DNA of 64,000 bases. It comes from Sphaerisporangium album. GTDB taxonomy: Bacteria; Actinomycetota; Actinomycetes; Streptosporangiales; Streptosporangiaceae. The notes beneath the pieces were generated by a model, which had not been told where the DNA came from, did not search any database, and was given only the letters and a program-made list of their open reading frames with translations. Position 1 is the stretch's first letter; each line of letters opens with the position of its first letter. Positions 43,316 to 52,295 of the stretch are shown here, in pieces. Both the position numbers and the translations under genes were made by a program. The stretch spans positions 1-64,000 of the forward strand of contig NZ_QOIL01000005.1 of assembly GCF_003323745.1 (NCBI RefSeq), given 5' to 3'.

Positions 43316-44623
43316 ATGAGCGCTGAGGGGACGCCGCTGCGGCACCGGGCACTGGCGGCGATCGTCGCCGTCACCGCCCTGGCCGTGCTGCTGTTCGCCG
43401 CTCCGCTGGCGGCCTCGGTGGACCAGCTCTACCACGACGAGACCGCCGTCGGGCTCCAGCGCGACGCCGCCTGGATCGCCGCCGCCGTACCCGACGACGT
43501 GGGCAGGGACCCCCGCGTGCCGCTGGCCCTGCCCCGGAACATCGCCGCCGACCTCACCGTCGGCGTCTACACCGTCAAAGGGGCGCGCCGCCTGTTCGGC
43601 GCGGGACCGGACATCTCCGCCCTCGCCGCGGCCGGCCGCGACGGGCACACGCACCAGCGCATCGAGGACGGCTACCTCGCCGTGACGGCGCCGATCCCCT
43701 CGGACGAAGGGATCAGCCTGGTCGTCCGCGTCGCCGTCGCGCACGACCTGATCGAGGACCGCATCCACCGGGCGTGGATGTTGATGGCGGTGCTCGGGCT
43801 GATCGCGCTCGGCCTGGCCGCAGGCATGGCGATCTACCTGTCCCGCCGGCTCGCCACCCCGCTGGAACGCCTCACGGGCGCGGCCCTGGCGCTCGGCGAC
43901 GGCGACTTCACCGTACGGGCGCCGCGGTCGGGGCTCCGCGAGGCCGACCAGGCGGGGGCGGCGCTGGAGGCCACGGCGCGACGGCTGGGCGACGTGCTGG
44001 CCCGCGAGCAGGCATTCAGCGCCGATGTCTCCCACCAGTTGCGCACCGGCCTGACCGGTCTGCTGCTGGGCCTGGAGTCGGCGCGCACCCGCCCGGCCGC
44101 CGGCCAGGCCGAGGCCATCGAGATCGCCCTGGCGCGGGGGGAACGGCTGCGGACGGTGATCGAGGACCTGGTCACCCTCGCCCGCGACACCCACGCGGGG
44201 CGTCCGCTCGACGTGCGGGCCCTGATGGAGGAGGCGCGCCGGCACTGGCACGGCCTCCTGGCGGAGCGCGGACGGCGGCTGACCATTCGGATCGAGCCCG
44301 ACCTGCCCCCGCTGACCGCCGCCCCGGCGGCCGTCCGGCAGATCCTCCTCGTCCTGCTCGACAACGCCCTGACGCACGGAGCCGGTGAGGTCGTGATCAC
44401 GGTCTCGGACGTGGGCCCGGGCGTGGCCGTCAACGTCGGCGACCAGGGGAAGGGCGTCCCGGACGGACAGGACGTGTTCGCCCGGTCGGCCTCGCCCGAG
44501 GACGGCCACGGAATCGGCCTGCCGCTCGCCAGGTCCCTCGCCGAAGCCGAGGGCGGCCGCCTGGTGCTGCACCGCAACGCCCCACCGGTCTTCAGCCTCC
44601 TCCTGCCCGCCTCCCCGTCCTGA
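43316..44623 (+). CDS. Two-component sensor histidine kinase
   Basis: A 435-residue membrane kinase. Helix one is about 12-34 and helix two about 153-175, enclosing a roughly 115-residue extracytoplasmic sensor. A HAMP-like linker follows, then the H box SADVSHQLRTGL (H240), N box LLDNALTHG, G1 DVGPG, a DQGKGVPDG loop and G2 GHGIGLPLA. It is divergent from the lipoprotein-ABC operon and convergent with its likely partner regulator (44667-45362). The closeness suggests that the pair controls the ABC operon, perhaps in response to envelope stress. Confidence 0.9.
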   Translation: MSAEGTPLRHRALAAIVAVTALAVLLFAAPLAASVDQLYHDETAVGLQRDAAWIAAAVPDDVGRDPRVPLALPRNIAADLTVGVYTVKGARRLFGAGPDISALAAAGRDGHTHQRIEDGYLAVTAPIPSDEGISLVVRVAVAHDLIEDRIHRAWMLMAVLGLIALGLAAGMAIYLSRRLATPLERLTGAALALGDGDFTVRAPRSGLREADQAGAALEATARRLGDVLAREQAFSADVSHQLRTGLTGLLLGLESARTRPAAGQAEAIEIALARGERLRTVIEDLVTLARDTHAGRPLDVRALMEEARRHWHGLLAERGRRLTIRIEPDLPPLTAAPAAVRQILLVLLDNALTHGAGEVVITVSDVGPGVAVNVGDQGKGVPDGQDVFARSASPEDGHGIGLPLARSLAEAEGGRLVLHRNAPPVFSLLLPASPS

Positions 44624-44666
44624 TCAACGCTCGTGGTGCCACCCGGGGTCCGATGGGCAGGGGTGA

Positions 44667-45362
44667 TCACTGCTCGTAGCGATACCCGCGGCCCCGGACG
44701 GTGGTGATCCGCGGCGCGCCCTTATCCGAGCGCGTGCCGGACTCCTCCAGCTTGCGGCGCAGCGCGAACACGTGCACGTCCAGCGTCTTCGTCGAGCCGA
44801 ACCAGTTCTCGTCCCACACCCGGTCCATCAGCTCCTCCCGGGTGACGACCTCCCCCGCCTTGCTGACCAGGACCGCCAGCAGGTCGAACTCCTTGGGACG
44901 CAGGGTCAGCTCGGCCCCGTCCAGGAAGGCCCGCCTGGCCGGCAGATCCAGCCGCAGGGGCCCGGCGGCCAGCACGCGCTCCTGCGGGAGGACCGCCTGC
45001 CGCCGCAGGTGCGCGCGCAGCCGGGCCATCAGCTCGGCCAGGCGGAACGGCTTCGTCAGGTAGTCGTCCGCGCCGGCGTCGAGGGCGACCACCACGTCCA
45101 GCTCCTCGGTACGGGCGGTGAGCACGACGATGACCGCGTCGGGGACGGCCAGGCGGAGCTTGCGGCAGACGGCCACCCCGTCAATGTCGGGCAGCCCCAG
45201 ATCCAGCAGGACGAGGACGGGCGGGTCCGCCAGGGCGATCTCCAGCGCCGCCCGCCCGTCGACGGCCAGGGCCGAGTCGTACCCGTTCGCCTCAAGCGCC
45301 TCGGTCAGCTCGGCGCCGATCACCACGTCGTCCTCCACCACGAGAACGCTTGCACCCGCCAT
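44667..45362 (-). CDS. OmpR/PhoB-family response regulator
   Basis: A 231-residue regulator. The receiver (about 5-118) has the acidic pocket E10-D11-D12, the phospho-acceptor D54 (LLDLGLPD), a T switch in VVLTAR and K in LTKPF. The winged-helix effector (about 130-230) includes LTLRPKEFDLLAVLVSKAGEVVTREELMDRVWDENWFGSTKTLDVHVFALRRKLE. The start has TACGAT 6 bases upstream and no ribosome site, so the message is probably leaderless. Unlike most two-component systems it is encoded tail-to-tail with the kinase. Confidence 0.92.
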   Translation of the reverse strand: MAGASVLVVEDDVVIGAELTEALEANGYDSALAVDGRAALEIALADPPVLVLLDLGLPDIDGVAVCRKLRLAVPDAVIVVLTARTEELDVVVALDAGADDYLTKPFRLAELMARLRAHLRRQAVLPQERVLAAGPLRLDLPARRAFLDGAELTLRPKEFDLLAVLVSKAGEVVTREELMDRVWDENWFGSTKTLDVHVFALRRKLEESGTRSDKGAPRITTVRGRGYRYEQ

Positions 45363-45404
45363 GACACGATCGTAGAACCCACTCCGGCCGGTGGGGGGTT
45401 GTGG

Positions 45405-46230
45405 TCAGAGGATGCGCCAGTCGTGGTCGGGGGTGCCGTTGTCGGTGAACTGTTCGACGTTGGCGGAGTCGGCGGTGGACATGTCGTGGACGGCCAGGAC
45501 CTTGCCGCTGTTGGCGTTCTGGACGCGCAGGGCGCCGTCGCCGTTGATCCTCAACCTCCACAGGTGGTCGGCGGTGCCGTTGTCGGCGAACTGGACGACC
45601 TGCGCCGAGTCGGCCGTGGACATGCCCGCGACGCCGAGGACCTTGCCGGAGTGGACGTTGCGGATCCGGAAATAGCCGCCCGTGTCCGGCAGGAAGGTCC
45701 ACAGGTGGTCCTCGGTGCCGGTGTCGGAGAACTGCTGGACGCGCGCGGAGTCGGCCGTGGACATGTTCTCCACCGCGAGCACCTTCCCCGAGTGGACGTT
45801 GGAGATCTTGACCGGGCCGTCCGGGATGAGCCGCCAGTCGTGGTCGGCCGTGCCGCTGTCGGCGAACTGGACGACCTGCGCGGAGTCGGCGGTGGACATG
45901 CCCGCGACGCCGAGGACCTTGCCGCTGTTGCGGTTCCTGAGCCTGAGGTAGCCGTTGCCACTGTCCACGAGCTGCCACTGGTGGTCGAGGGTGCCGGTGT
46001 CGGAGAACTGCTGGACGCGCGCGGAGTCGGCCGTGGACATGTTCTCCACCGCGAGGATCTTGCCGGACAGGACGTTGCGCACCTTCACGTAGCCGTTGCC
46101 CGCGTCGACGATGCGCCACAGGTGGTCGGCGGTGCCGTTGTCGGCGTACTGCACGACGTTGGCGGAGTCGGCGGTGGACATGCCGTCCACGCCGAGGACC
46201 TTGCCGGAGTTGCGGTTCTGGAGCCGGAAG
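45405..46230 (-). repeat. Six tandem ricin-type repeats encoded in the GH127 gene
   Basis: Six units of about 46 codons each carry SGKVLxV..MSTADSA.V.Q(F/Y).D.GT.DH.W. Units 2 and 4, and units 3 and 5, are nearly identical in key stretches, so the array grew by duplication of a two-unit block or is kept alike by gene conversion. The protein region corresponds to two three-lobed beta-trefoil domains. Confidence 0.85.
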
Positions 46231-48218
46231 GCGGCGCCGGGAGGGAGCCAGGGGCGGGTTCCGCCGGTGCGCGGGAAGGAGGTGACGCGCAGCCGCGCCG
46301 CGCCCATCGGGATCAGCGTGACCTGCTCCACCGGGGTGGACGCGGCGACCGGGCCGTCCTGGAGCGGGGTCACCACGTGCTGCGCGTCGGCCTGCCAGGC
46401 GTCGATGCGCTGGGCGTTGGCGCGCAGCCGGACGGGCGCGTTGGCGGGGGTGAAGGGGTCGTTGACGTTCCCGCCGGTGAGGACGGTGAAAGCGCCGTCG
46501 GGGACGAGGCCGTAGTTCCACGGGCCGGTGGCGTGCACGTCGTACTCGGGGAACTGGGCCGATCCGCCGGTCTGCACCCAGTTCTCGCCGATCTGCAGGG
46601 AGAACGTCAGCGGGCCGTGGTTCACGGACGCGGCGTTGTGCTGGGCCGGCCAGATCTTGACCGTGGGCTGCATGGGGAGCCGGAGGGTGACGGTGTCGCC
46701 GTTGGACCAGGTCCGGTTCACGGCCGTGTACCGGGGGCCGGGGCCCGCCGCCACCGCGGCCCCGTTGACGCGCAGGTCGGGCGCCGCGCACCAGCCGGGG
46801 ATCCGCAGGACGAGGGGGAACGCCACCGGCGCGCCGAGGGCGAGGGTGAGGGTGACGGTGCCGGAGAAGGGATAGTCGGTGGTCTCCGTGATCGTCACGT
46901 TGGCCCCGCCGGCGACCTTGGCGGTGACGGCGCACGGGCCGTACAACGAGGCGCACAGCCCGCCGTCCCCGGTGGCCAGCCACATCTCTTCGAGGTAGTA
47001 CGGCCAGCCCATGCCGTAGTTGTGCGGGCAGCACCGGTACTGGTCGACGCCGGGCCGGTAGGACTGCATGGCGAACCCGTTCTGGAACTGGCCCATGGTC
47101 TTGGGGCTGTTGTCCAGGTCCACGCAGTTGGCGCTGGTGATGTAGTGGACGGCCCTGCCCTGCGGGTCCAGCGCGGCGGGCAGCGAGTTGAAGGCGAGGT
47201 CCTCGGTGCGGTCTGCCCAGACCGGGTCGCCGGTGACGCGGGTGAGGATCTCGTGGCTGAGCATGTACTCGACGATCCCGCACGTCTCGAAGCCCTGCCG
47301 GGGGTCGCCGAAGCCGGGACGGGCGTTCTCGTCTCCGGCGAAGCCGCCGCCCGGGAACTGGCCGTAGGCGTTCTGGACGGTGGTGTAGTCGTTGTACGTC
47401 GCGGTGCGGTGAGCGGGATCGCCGGACAGGACCCAGTACTGGGCGGGCTCGCGGAAGCCCTGGGTGACGTTGACGTTGTGCAGGGACGGCAGGTTGTTCA
47501 CCCAGTTCGCGGAGTTGGCGTGGATCTTCCTGACCAGGTCGAGCAGGAAGCTCTCGCCGGTCCGGTTGTAGAGCCAGTAGACGACGTCGATGGTGTCGGC
47601 CCACCTGTAGGTGCCCCAGCCTTCCCGGAAGACGCTCGTGGGCTGGGCGTTCACGTACGCGAAGAAGCGGCCGAGGAAGGCGTTGATCCGTCCGTCGCCG
47701 GTGTATTCGGCGTGGGAGCGCAGGGCGTGCAGCATCGGCATGTGCGGCCACAGGTCGGCGTGGCCGTTCAGCGACGTGCGCAGCGGTTGCGGGCCGAAGA
47801 AGCCGTCCGCGCTCTGGGTGCCGAGCACCCCGTTGATCCAGCGGTCGGCGGTGGACAGCGCGCCGGCGTCGCCGGTGACGTACGCCAGGTCGACGTATCC
47901 GCGCAGCCAGTAGGGCACTTCCTCCCAGCCGCCGAGGGCGCCGCGCGTCCATCCGGTGTTGTCGTACTGCAGGAAGTGGGAGATGTCGGGATAGCGGCCG
48001 CACAGCCCGGTGAGCTGGCGGTTCAGCTGGGTGGCCAGCCACCCCCGGGCGCGGACGGCGCCGGGCGGCAGGCGCAGGAAGGCGGCGGGCTGGAGCGGGG
48101 CCCGGTTGCCGGGGTAGGCGGGCGCGGCGGCCGACGCCGGGGTGGCGGGCAGGCCGGCGGCGGCGATGCCCACGGCGGCGACGCCGCCCGCCAGGAAGGT
48201 ACGACGTGCGAGGGACAT
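45405..48218 (-). CDS. Secreted GH127 beta-L-arabinofuranosidase with ricin-type lectin domains
   Basis: A 937-residue exported enzyme. The start SLARRTFLAGGVAAVG is a twin-arginine signal, cleaved after about residue 31. The GH127-type catalytic domain (about 45-640) keeps the zinc-thiolate site known from HypBA1: Glu and Cys in FETCGIV and the Cys pair in YRCCPHNYG, the first of the pair being the expected nucleophile. Six ricin-type repeats (about 655-937) follow. It should release beta-L-arabinofuranose or a related furanose from plant or wall glycans. Neighbours are a GH2-AbfB enzyme and a furanose-type ABC importer. The ATG lacks a clear ribosome site and a hairpin lies 22 bases before it. 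Confidence 0.88.
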   Translation of the reverse strand: MSLARRTFLAGGVAAVGIAAAGLPATPASAAAPAYPGNRAPLQPAAFLRLPPGAVRARGWLATQLNRQLTGLCGRYPDISHFLQYDNTGWTRGALGGWEEVPYWLRGYVDLAYVTGDAGALSTADRWINGVLGTQSADGFFGPQPLRTSLNGHADLWPHMPMLHALRSHAEYTGDGRINAFLGRFFAYVNAQPTSVFREGWGTYRWADTIDVVYWLYNRTGESFLLDLVRKIHANSANWVNNLPSLHNVNVTQGFREPAQYWVLSGDPAHRTATYNDYTTVQNAYGQFPGGGFAGDENARPGFGDPRQGFETCGIVEYMLSHEILTRVTGDPVWADRTEDLAFNSLPAALDPQGRAVHYITSANCVDLDNSPKTMGQFQNGFAMQSYRPGVDQYRCCPHNYGMGWPYYLEEMWLATGDGGLCASLYGPCAVTAKVAGGANVTITETTDYPFSGTVTLTLALGAPVAFPLVLRIPGWCAAPDLRVNGAAVAAGPGPRYTAVNRTWSNGDTVTLRLPMQPTVKIWPAQHNAASVNHGPLTFSLQIGENWVQTGGSAQFPEYDVHATGPWNYGLVPDGAFTVLTGGNVNDPFTPANAPVRLRANAQRIDAWQADAQHVVTPLQDGPVAASTPVEQVTLIPMGAARLRVTSFPRTGGTRPWLPPGAAFRLQNRNSGKVLGVDGMSTADSANVVQYADNGTADHLWRIVDAGNGYVKVRNVLSGKILAVENMSTADSARVQQFSDTGTLDHQWQLVDSGNGYLRLRNRNSGKVLGVAGMSTADSAQVVQFADSGTADHDWRLIPDGPVKISNVHSGKVLAVENMSTADSARVQQFSDTGTEDHLWTFLPDTGGYFRIRNVHSGKVLGVAGMSTADSAQVVQFADNGTADHLWRLRINGDGALRVQNANSGKVLAVHDMSTADSANVEQFTDNGTPDHDWRIL

Positions 48219-48240
48219 GGTTCGGGTCCGTTCGGCCAGG

Positions 48241-48282
48241 GCGTCCCGCCCGCCCGCGGGTCGTGCCGGGCGGGCGGGACGC
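48241..48282 (-). terminator. Perfect 16-bp hairpin between the GH2 and GH127 genes
   Basis: GCGTCCCGCCCGCCCG and its exact complement enclose a 10-base loop, 13 bases beyond the GH2 stop and 22 bases before the GH127 start. There is no room for a promoter between hairpin and start, so read-through or 3'-end protection of the upstream message is implied. Confidence 0.75.
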
Positions 48283-48295
48283 GTGCGGGCGTGGC

Positions 48296-51046
48296 TCAGG
48301 GAGCCCAGGGGGCGGCGAGGTGCCAGGTCACGTCGGCGTCGTAGGAGACCGGCGTGTCGTAGGGGGACGGGCCGCCGTTGCCGGCGATCCAGACCTCGGC
48401 CGCGTAGTGGCGGATGTTGTGGTCGCCGATGTTGTAGGACGCCAGGGTCACGTCGCCCGAGCCGTAGCGGCCGGGCTGCGCGCAGAAGGTGGCGTCCGCG
48501 TCGAACAGGGCCGTGCCATCGCGGGCGTCCTTGCGGACGCGGAAGTTCGCGTGGCGCAGGTAGTGTCCGGCGAAGTTGCGCGACTCGAAGGAGTAACAAC
48601 TCGGCTCGGCCAGGCCCGGCCTGACGATGAAGGTGGCGTCGGCCTTCAGCGTGGCGTCGCTCGCGGCGGTGACCACCTCGGTGTAGCCGAGGCTGTCGCT
48701 GTGGCGCAGGTAGCGGTCGGTGTACCCGGGCGTCACCACCTGGAGGGACCGGGCCTGCCCGGTGGGCAGATCCACGGCGCTGCGCCACCAGGCCCCGGTG
48801 ACCGCCCACGTCGCGTCCGCCGCGAAGCTGCCCGGGTTGTCCCAGGGGTTGGCACCGCTGTTGTTGGCGATGTACACCTCGGAGTTGATGTGGCGCAGGT
48901 ACCGCCCGGGGAAGTTGTACGACTCGAACGAGCTGCCGCCGCCGCCCAGCCCGGCGCGCACGCAGTACGTCGCGTCGGCCTTGAACTGCGCCGAGCCGTC
49001 GCCCGCGTCGCGGCGCATCCGGTAGCCGGAGTGCCGCAGGTACTGGCCCGGGGCGCTGCGCGACTCGAACGACACGCAGGCGGGGTCGGCCAGGCCGGGC
49101 CTCGTCCAGAAGGAGCTGTCGCGCTTGAGCGCCTCGGAGGACGCGGCGTCCACGACAGAGGTCACGCCGAGCCCGCCGGAGAGGCTGAGCGACCTGTTGG
49201 TGTGGCCGCTGGTGGTGACCCTGAGCGACACCAGCTGGTTCATCGGGACGTACGTGCCCTGGGCGGCGGCCTTGACCGAGTTGTTCACGGTCCGCACCTG
49301 GGCGAAGTCCATCTTCTCGATCCGCCGGTCGTAGGTGTAGAAGCCGTTGACCTCGTTCTCGACGTCGGTCGGCTCGGTGTACACCGACGCGGACAGGCCG
49401 CGGGTGAAGATCAGGTCGCGGAGCCTGCCGGTGATGTCGACGTACCGCTGGGTGAGCGCGGCCGAGGTGGGCAGCATCTCGTACCCGAACCCGTTGCCGG
49501 GCGACCACTCGTGGCCGGACACCCGCAGGCCGAGCCCGCCGTACTCGCCGAGCACCGCGACGCGGGTCGCGGTGGGCGGCGTCGGGCTGCCCGGACCCAC
49601 GTAGATGTGGTCGTCGATCGTGTCGCCGTTGCCGCCGTCGAACCCGCAGCAGTTGGATCCGGAGTTGTTGGTGACCAGGCGGGTCGGGTCCCAGCTCTTC
49701 ACCAGGTCGGCGATCCGGGCCGGGTCGTACTCGCCCCAGCCCTCGTTGAACGGCACCCACAGCACGATCGAGGTGATGCCCTTGAGCTGGTCGACGACGC
49801 GGCGCAGCTCGCTCTCGAACACCGCGCGGTCGGCGGTGGACGGGGTGACGCCGGTCCTCATCGACGGCATGTCCTGCCACACCATCAGGCCGAGCCGGTC
49901 GGCCCAGTAGAACCAGCGGGCGGGTTCGACCTTGATGTGCTTGCGCACCATGTTGAAGCCCAGGGACTTCTGCTTCTCCAGGTCGAAGCGCAGGGCCTCG
50001 TCGGTCGGCGCGGTGTAGATGCCGTCCGGCCAGTAGCCCTGGTCGAGGGTGCCGAGCTGGTACACGAACTTGCCGTTCAGGACCGGCCGCAGCACGCCGC
50101 CCACCATGGCCTTGCCGATGGAGCGCATGCCGAAGTAGCCGCCGACCACGTCGCCGCCGCCGGTGCCGGTCAGGCTGACGCGCAGGTCGTACAGGAACGG
50201 GTCGTCCGGGGTCCACAGGTGCGGGCTGGGGATCGGGACGCGCAGAAGCTGCCCGGGCGTCCCGGTCGCCGACGCGACCACGGCGCCGTTGCTGAGCACC
50301 TCGGCCCTGACGCCCTGCGCGGTGCCGCTGACCTGGGGAACGAGGTCGAGGGTGCCGCCGGCGAGGTTCGGGGTGGTGTCGAGGCGGGTGATACGGGCGG
50401 CGTTGGTCGGTTCGAGCCACACGGTCTGCCAGATGCCGCTGGAGGCGGTGTAGAAGATGCCGCTGGGGTTCAGGCGCTGCTTGCCCAGCGGGTATCCGGC
50501 GGCGTCGACCGGCGCGTACACGCCGACGACGATCTCGTTGGCGCCGGCCCTGAGTGCGCCGGTGATGTCGAAGGTGAAGGCGTCGTAGCCGCCGCTGTGC
50601 GACCCGATCGAGATGCCGTTCACCCACACCGACGCCCGGTAGGTCACCGCGCCGAAGTTGAGCTGGACGCGCCGCCCGTTCCATCCGGACGGGACGGTGA
50701 AGGTGCGGCGGTACCACATGTTGTTCTCGTGCCGTTTGATCCCCGACAGCGCCGACTCGATCGGGTAGGGGACCAGGACGGTCTCGGCGAGGTTCTGGCC
50801 GATCGGCGGGCTGTTGAGGTTGGCGGCGCCGGCGAACTGCCACTGGCCGTTGAGACTCTGCCAGTCCGGGCGGGTGAGCTGGGGGCGGGGGTATTCGGGC
50901 AGCGGGTTGGTCAGCGACACCTGGCTCGTCCACGGCGTGGTCAGCGGGGGCGTCTTCGGGATGTAGTCGGCGTGCGCGGGAGGGGCGGTGACCAGCATTC
51001 CGGCGAGCAGCGCCGCGACGGTGGCGAGGGCTTTGATCACTCTCAT
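48296..51046 (-). CDS. Secreted GH2-family glycosidase with two AbfB-type modules
   Basis: A 916-residue exported enzyme with a signal peptide of about 1-26 (AHA). GH2 domains follow in order: sugar-binding beta domain (about 45-200, WQSLNGQWQFAG), immunoglobulin-like domain, and the barrel (about 330-590). The acid/base Glu is in WVPFNEGWGEY and the probable nucleophile Glu in VLGEYGGLG. Two AbfB (CBM42-like) trefoils (about 640-770 and 775-916) have SFESRSAPGQYLRH and SFESRNFAGHYLRH repeats that bind arabinofuranose side chains. The exact activity (galactosidase, arabinosidase or other) is not clear. It lies downstream of the furanose importer genes. Confidence 0.85.
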   Translation of the reverse strand: MRVIKALATVAALLAGMLVTAPPAHADYIPKTPPLTTPWTSQVSLTNPLPEYPRPQLTRPDWQSLNGQWQFAGAANLNSPPIGQNLAETVLVPYPIESALSGIKRHENNMWYRRTFTVPSGWNGRRVQLNFGAVTYRASVWVNGISIGSHSGGYDAFTFDITGALRAGANEIVVGVYAPVDAAGYPLGKQRLNPSGIFYTASSGIWQTVWLEPTNAARITRLDTTPNLAGGTLDLVPQVSGTAQGVRAEVLSNGAVVASATGTPGQLLRVPIPSPHLWTPDDPFLYDLRVSLTGTGGGDVVGGYFGMRSIGKAMVGGVLRPVLNGKFVYQLGTLDQGYWPDGIYTAPTDEALRFDLEKQKSLGFNMVRKHIKVEPARWFYWADRLGLMVWQDMPSMRTGVTPSTADRAVFESELRRVVDQLKGITSIVLWVPFNEGWGEYDPARIADLVKSWDPTRLVTNNSGSNCCGFDGGNGDTIDDHIYVGPGSPTPPTATRVAVLGEYGGLGLRVSGHEWSPGNGFGYEMLPTSAALTQRYVDITGRLRDLIFTRGLSASVYTEPTDVENEVNGFYTYDRRIEKMDFAQVRTVNNSVKAAAQGTYVPMNQLVSLRVTTSGHTNRSLSLSGGLGVTSVVDAASSEALKRDSSFWTRPGLADPACVSFESRSAPGQYLRHSGYRMRRDAGDGSAQFKADATYCVRAGLGGGGSSFESYNFPGRYLRHINSEVYIANNSGANPWDNPGSFAADATWAVTGAWWRSAVDLPTGQARSLQVVTPGYTDRYLRHSDSLGYTEVVTAASDATLKADATFIVRPGLAEPSCYSFESRNFAGHYLRHANFRVRKDARDGTALFDADATFCAQPGRYGSGDVTLASYNIGDHNIRHYAAEVWIAGNGGPSPYDTPVSYDADVTWHLAAPWAP

Positions 51047-51153
51047 CGGCCCGGCTCCTGCGGTCGGCGGGATCCGGTGTGCGGCGTGGGGGGTGGCTGC
51101 GACATGGCTCGTCCTCGACTAGGGGGTGGATGAAGTACGAGTGAGCGGGTTGG

Positions 51154-51194
51154 GGCGCGGGTCGCCGGCCTGGGAGCTCGCCGGGACCCGCGCC
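51154..51194 (-). terminator. Hairpin between the transporter and GH2 genes
   Basis: GGCGCGGGTC pairs with GACCCGCGCC, with an inner CCGG/CCGG extension, in the 226-bp gap after the second permease gene. It may reduce transcription into the glycosidase genes or mark the transporter mRNA end. Confidence 0.55.
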
Positions 51195-51272
51195 GGTGTT
51201 GCGGGCATCTCCTTTTCGGGATCTCGGGCGGACGCGTGGGGTTTCGGGCGGACGGGTGGAGGGCCACCTGGA

Positions 51273-52295
51273 TCAGCGGCGGCCCCGCGACAGCGTGCGC
51301 TGGACGACCACGACGACCAGCAGGAACGCGCCGCTGACCACCGACTGGAAGTTGCCGTCCAGCGTGCCGATCTGGTTGATGATGTTCTGGATGACGTTGC
51401 GCAGCAGCACGCCGAAGAGCGTGCCGATCACGGTTCCGGCGCCGCCGGTCAGCAGGGTGCCGCCGATCACCACGGCGGCGATCGCGTCCAGTTCTGTGCC
51501 GACGCCGATGACGGTCACCCCGGACTGGAGGTAGGCGGCGGTCATCGCGCCGGAGAACCCGGCCAGCAGGCCGCTGAGCACGTACACCATGATCTTGGTA
51601 CGGGCGACGGGGAGGCCCATCAGCACGGCGGAGCTCTCCGACCCGCCGGTCGCGAACAGGGCCTGCCCGAACCTGGTCCGTCGCAGCAGAACGCCGCCGG
51701 CCACGAAGAGGGCCAGCGTTATGTAGACGGGGTAGCCGACGCCGAACAGGACGCCGCGGCCGATCTCCAGGAACACCTGGTCGTTGTCGATCTTGTATGT
51801 GGTGGCGCCCTCGCCGGTGATGGCCAGCAGCAGTCCCCGGGCGAACAGCAGGGTGGCGAGCGTCGCGATGAACGGCGCCATCGCGGTGCGGGCGACGAGC
51901 AGCCCGTTGACCAGCCCGATCAGGCCGCACACCGCCAACGGCAGGAGCAGGGCGCCGAAGAAGCCCCAGCGCGAGCCGTAGGCCGCCAGCACCCCGCCGA
52001 GCGCGTACACCGAGCCGACGGACAGGTCGATGCCGCCGGAGATGATCACCAGGGTCATGCCGAGGGCGATCACGGCGAGGAACGAGCTCTGCAGCGCGAG
52101 CGTCCGCAGGTTGCCCGTCGTGCCGAAGCCGGGGAAGACGATCCACGCCACGGCCATCACCGCGAGGAAGACCAGCGCGGCGCCCTGCCGCTGGAGCAAC
52201 CCGGCGACGAGCCGCCGGTGGGCCGCCTCCCGCGAGCCGGGGCCGGGCACCGGGGTGCTCTCGTGGAATCCGGTGGGGGTGGTCGAGGTGCTCAT
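51273..52295 (-). CDS. Sugar ABC transporter permease (YtfT/YjfF-like)
   Basis: A 340-residue permease with about ten membrane helices and the ribose-type signature: VIALGMTLVIISGGIDLSVGS, the loop ATGGSESSAVLMGLPVARTKI, and AAVVIGGTLLTGGAGTVIGTLFGVLL. The ATG overlaps the preceding permease stop by ATGA. With the neighbouring permease it forms a heterodimer, as in the galactofuranose transporter YtfQRT-YjfF, rather than the single-permease ribose system. Confidence 0.92.
   Translation of the reverse strand: MSTSTTPTGFHESTPVPGPGSREAAHRRLVAGLLQRQGAALVFLAVMAVAWIVFPGFGTTGNLRTLALQSSFLAVIALGMTLVIISGGIDLSVGSVYALGGVLAAYGSRWGFFGALLLPLAVCGLIGLVNGLLVARTAMAPFIATLATLLFARGLLLAITGEGATTYKIDNDQVFLEIGRGVLFGVGYPVYITLALFVAGGVLLRRTRFGQALFATGGSESSAVLMGLPVARTKIMVYVLSGLLAGFSGAMTAAYLQSGVTVIGVGTELDAIAAVVIGGTLLTGGAGTVIGTLFGVLLRNVIQNIINQIGTLDGNFQSVVSGAFLLVVVVVQRTLSRGRR

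Noticed and set aside
45405-46230. DNA-level satellite repeat in the GH127 gene
   Set aside because: The periodicity equals one ricin-repeat unit and the frame is intact; it is protein-domain duplication, recorded as such.
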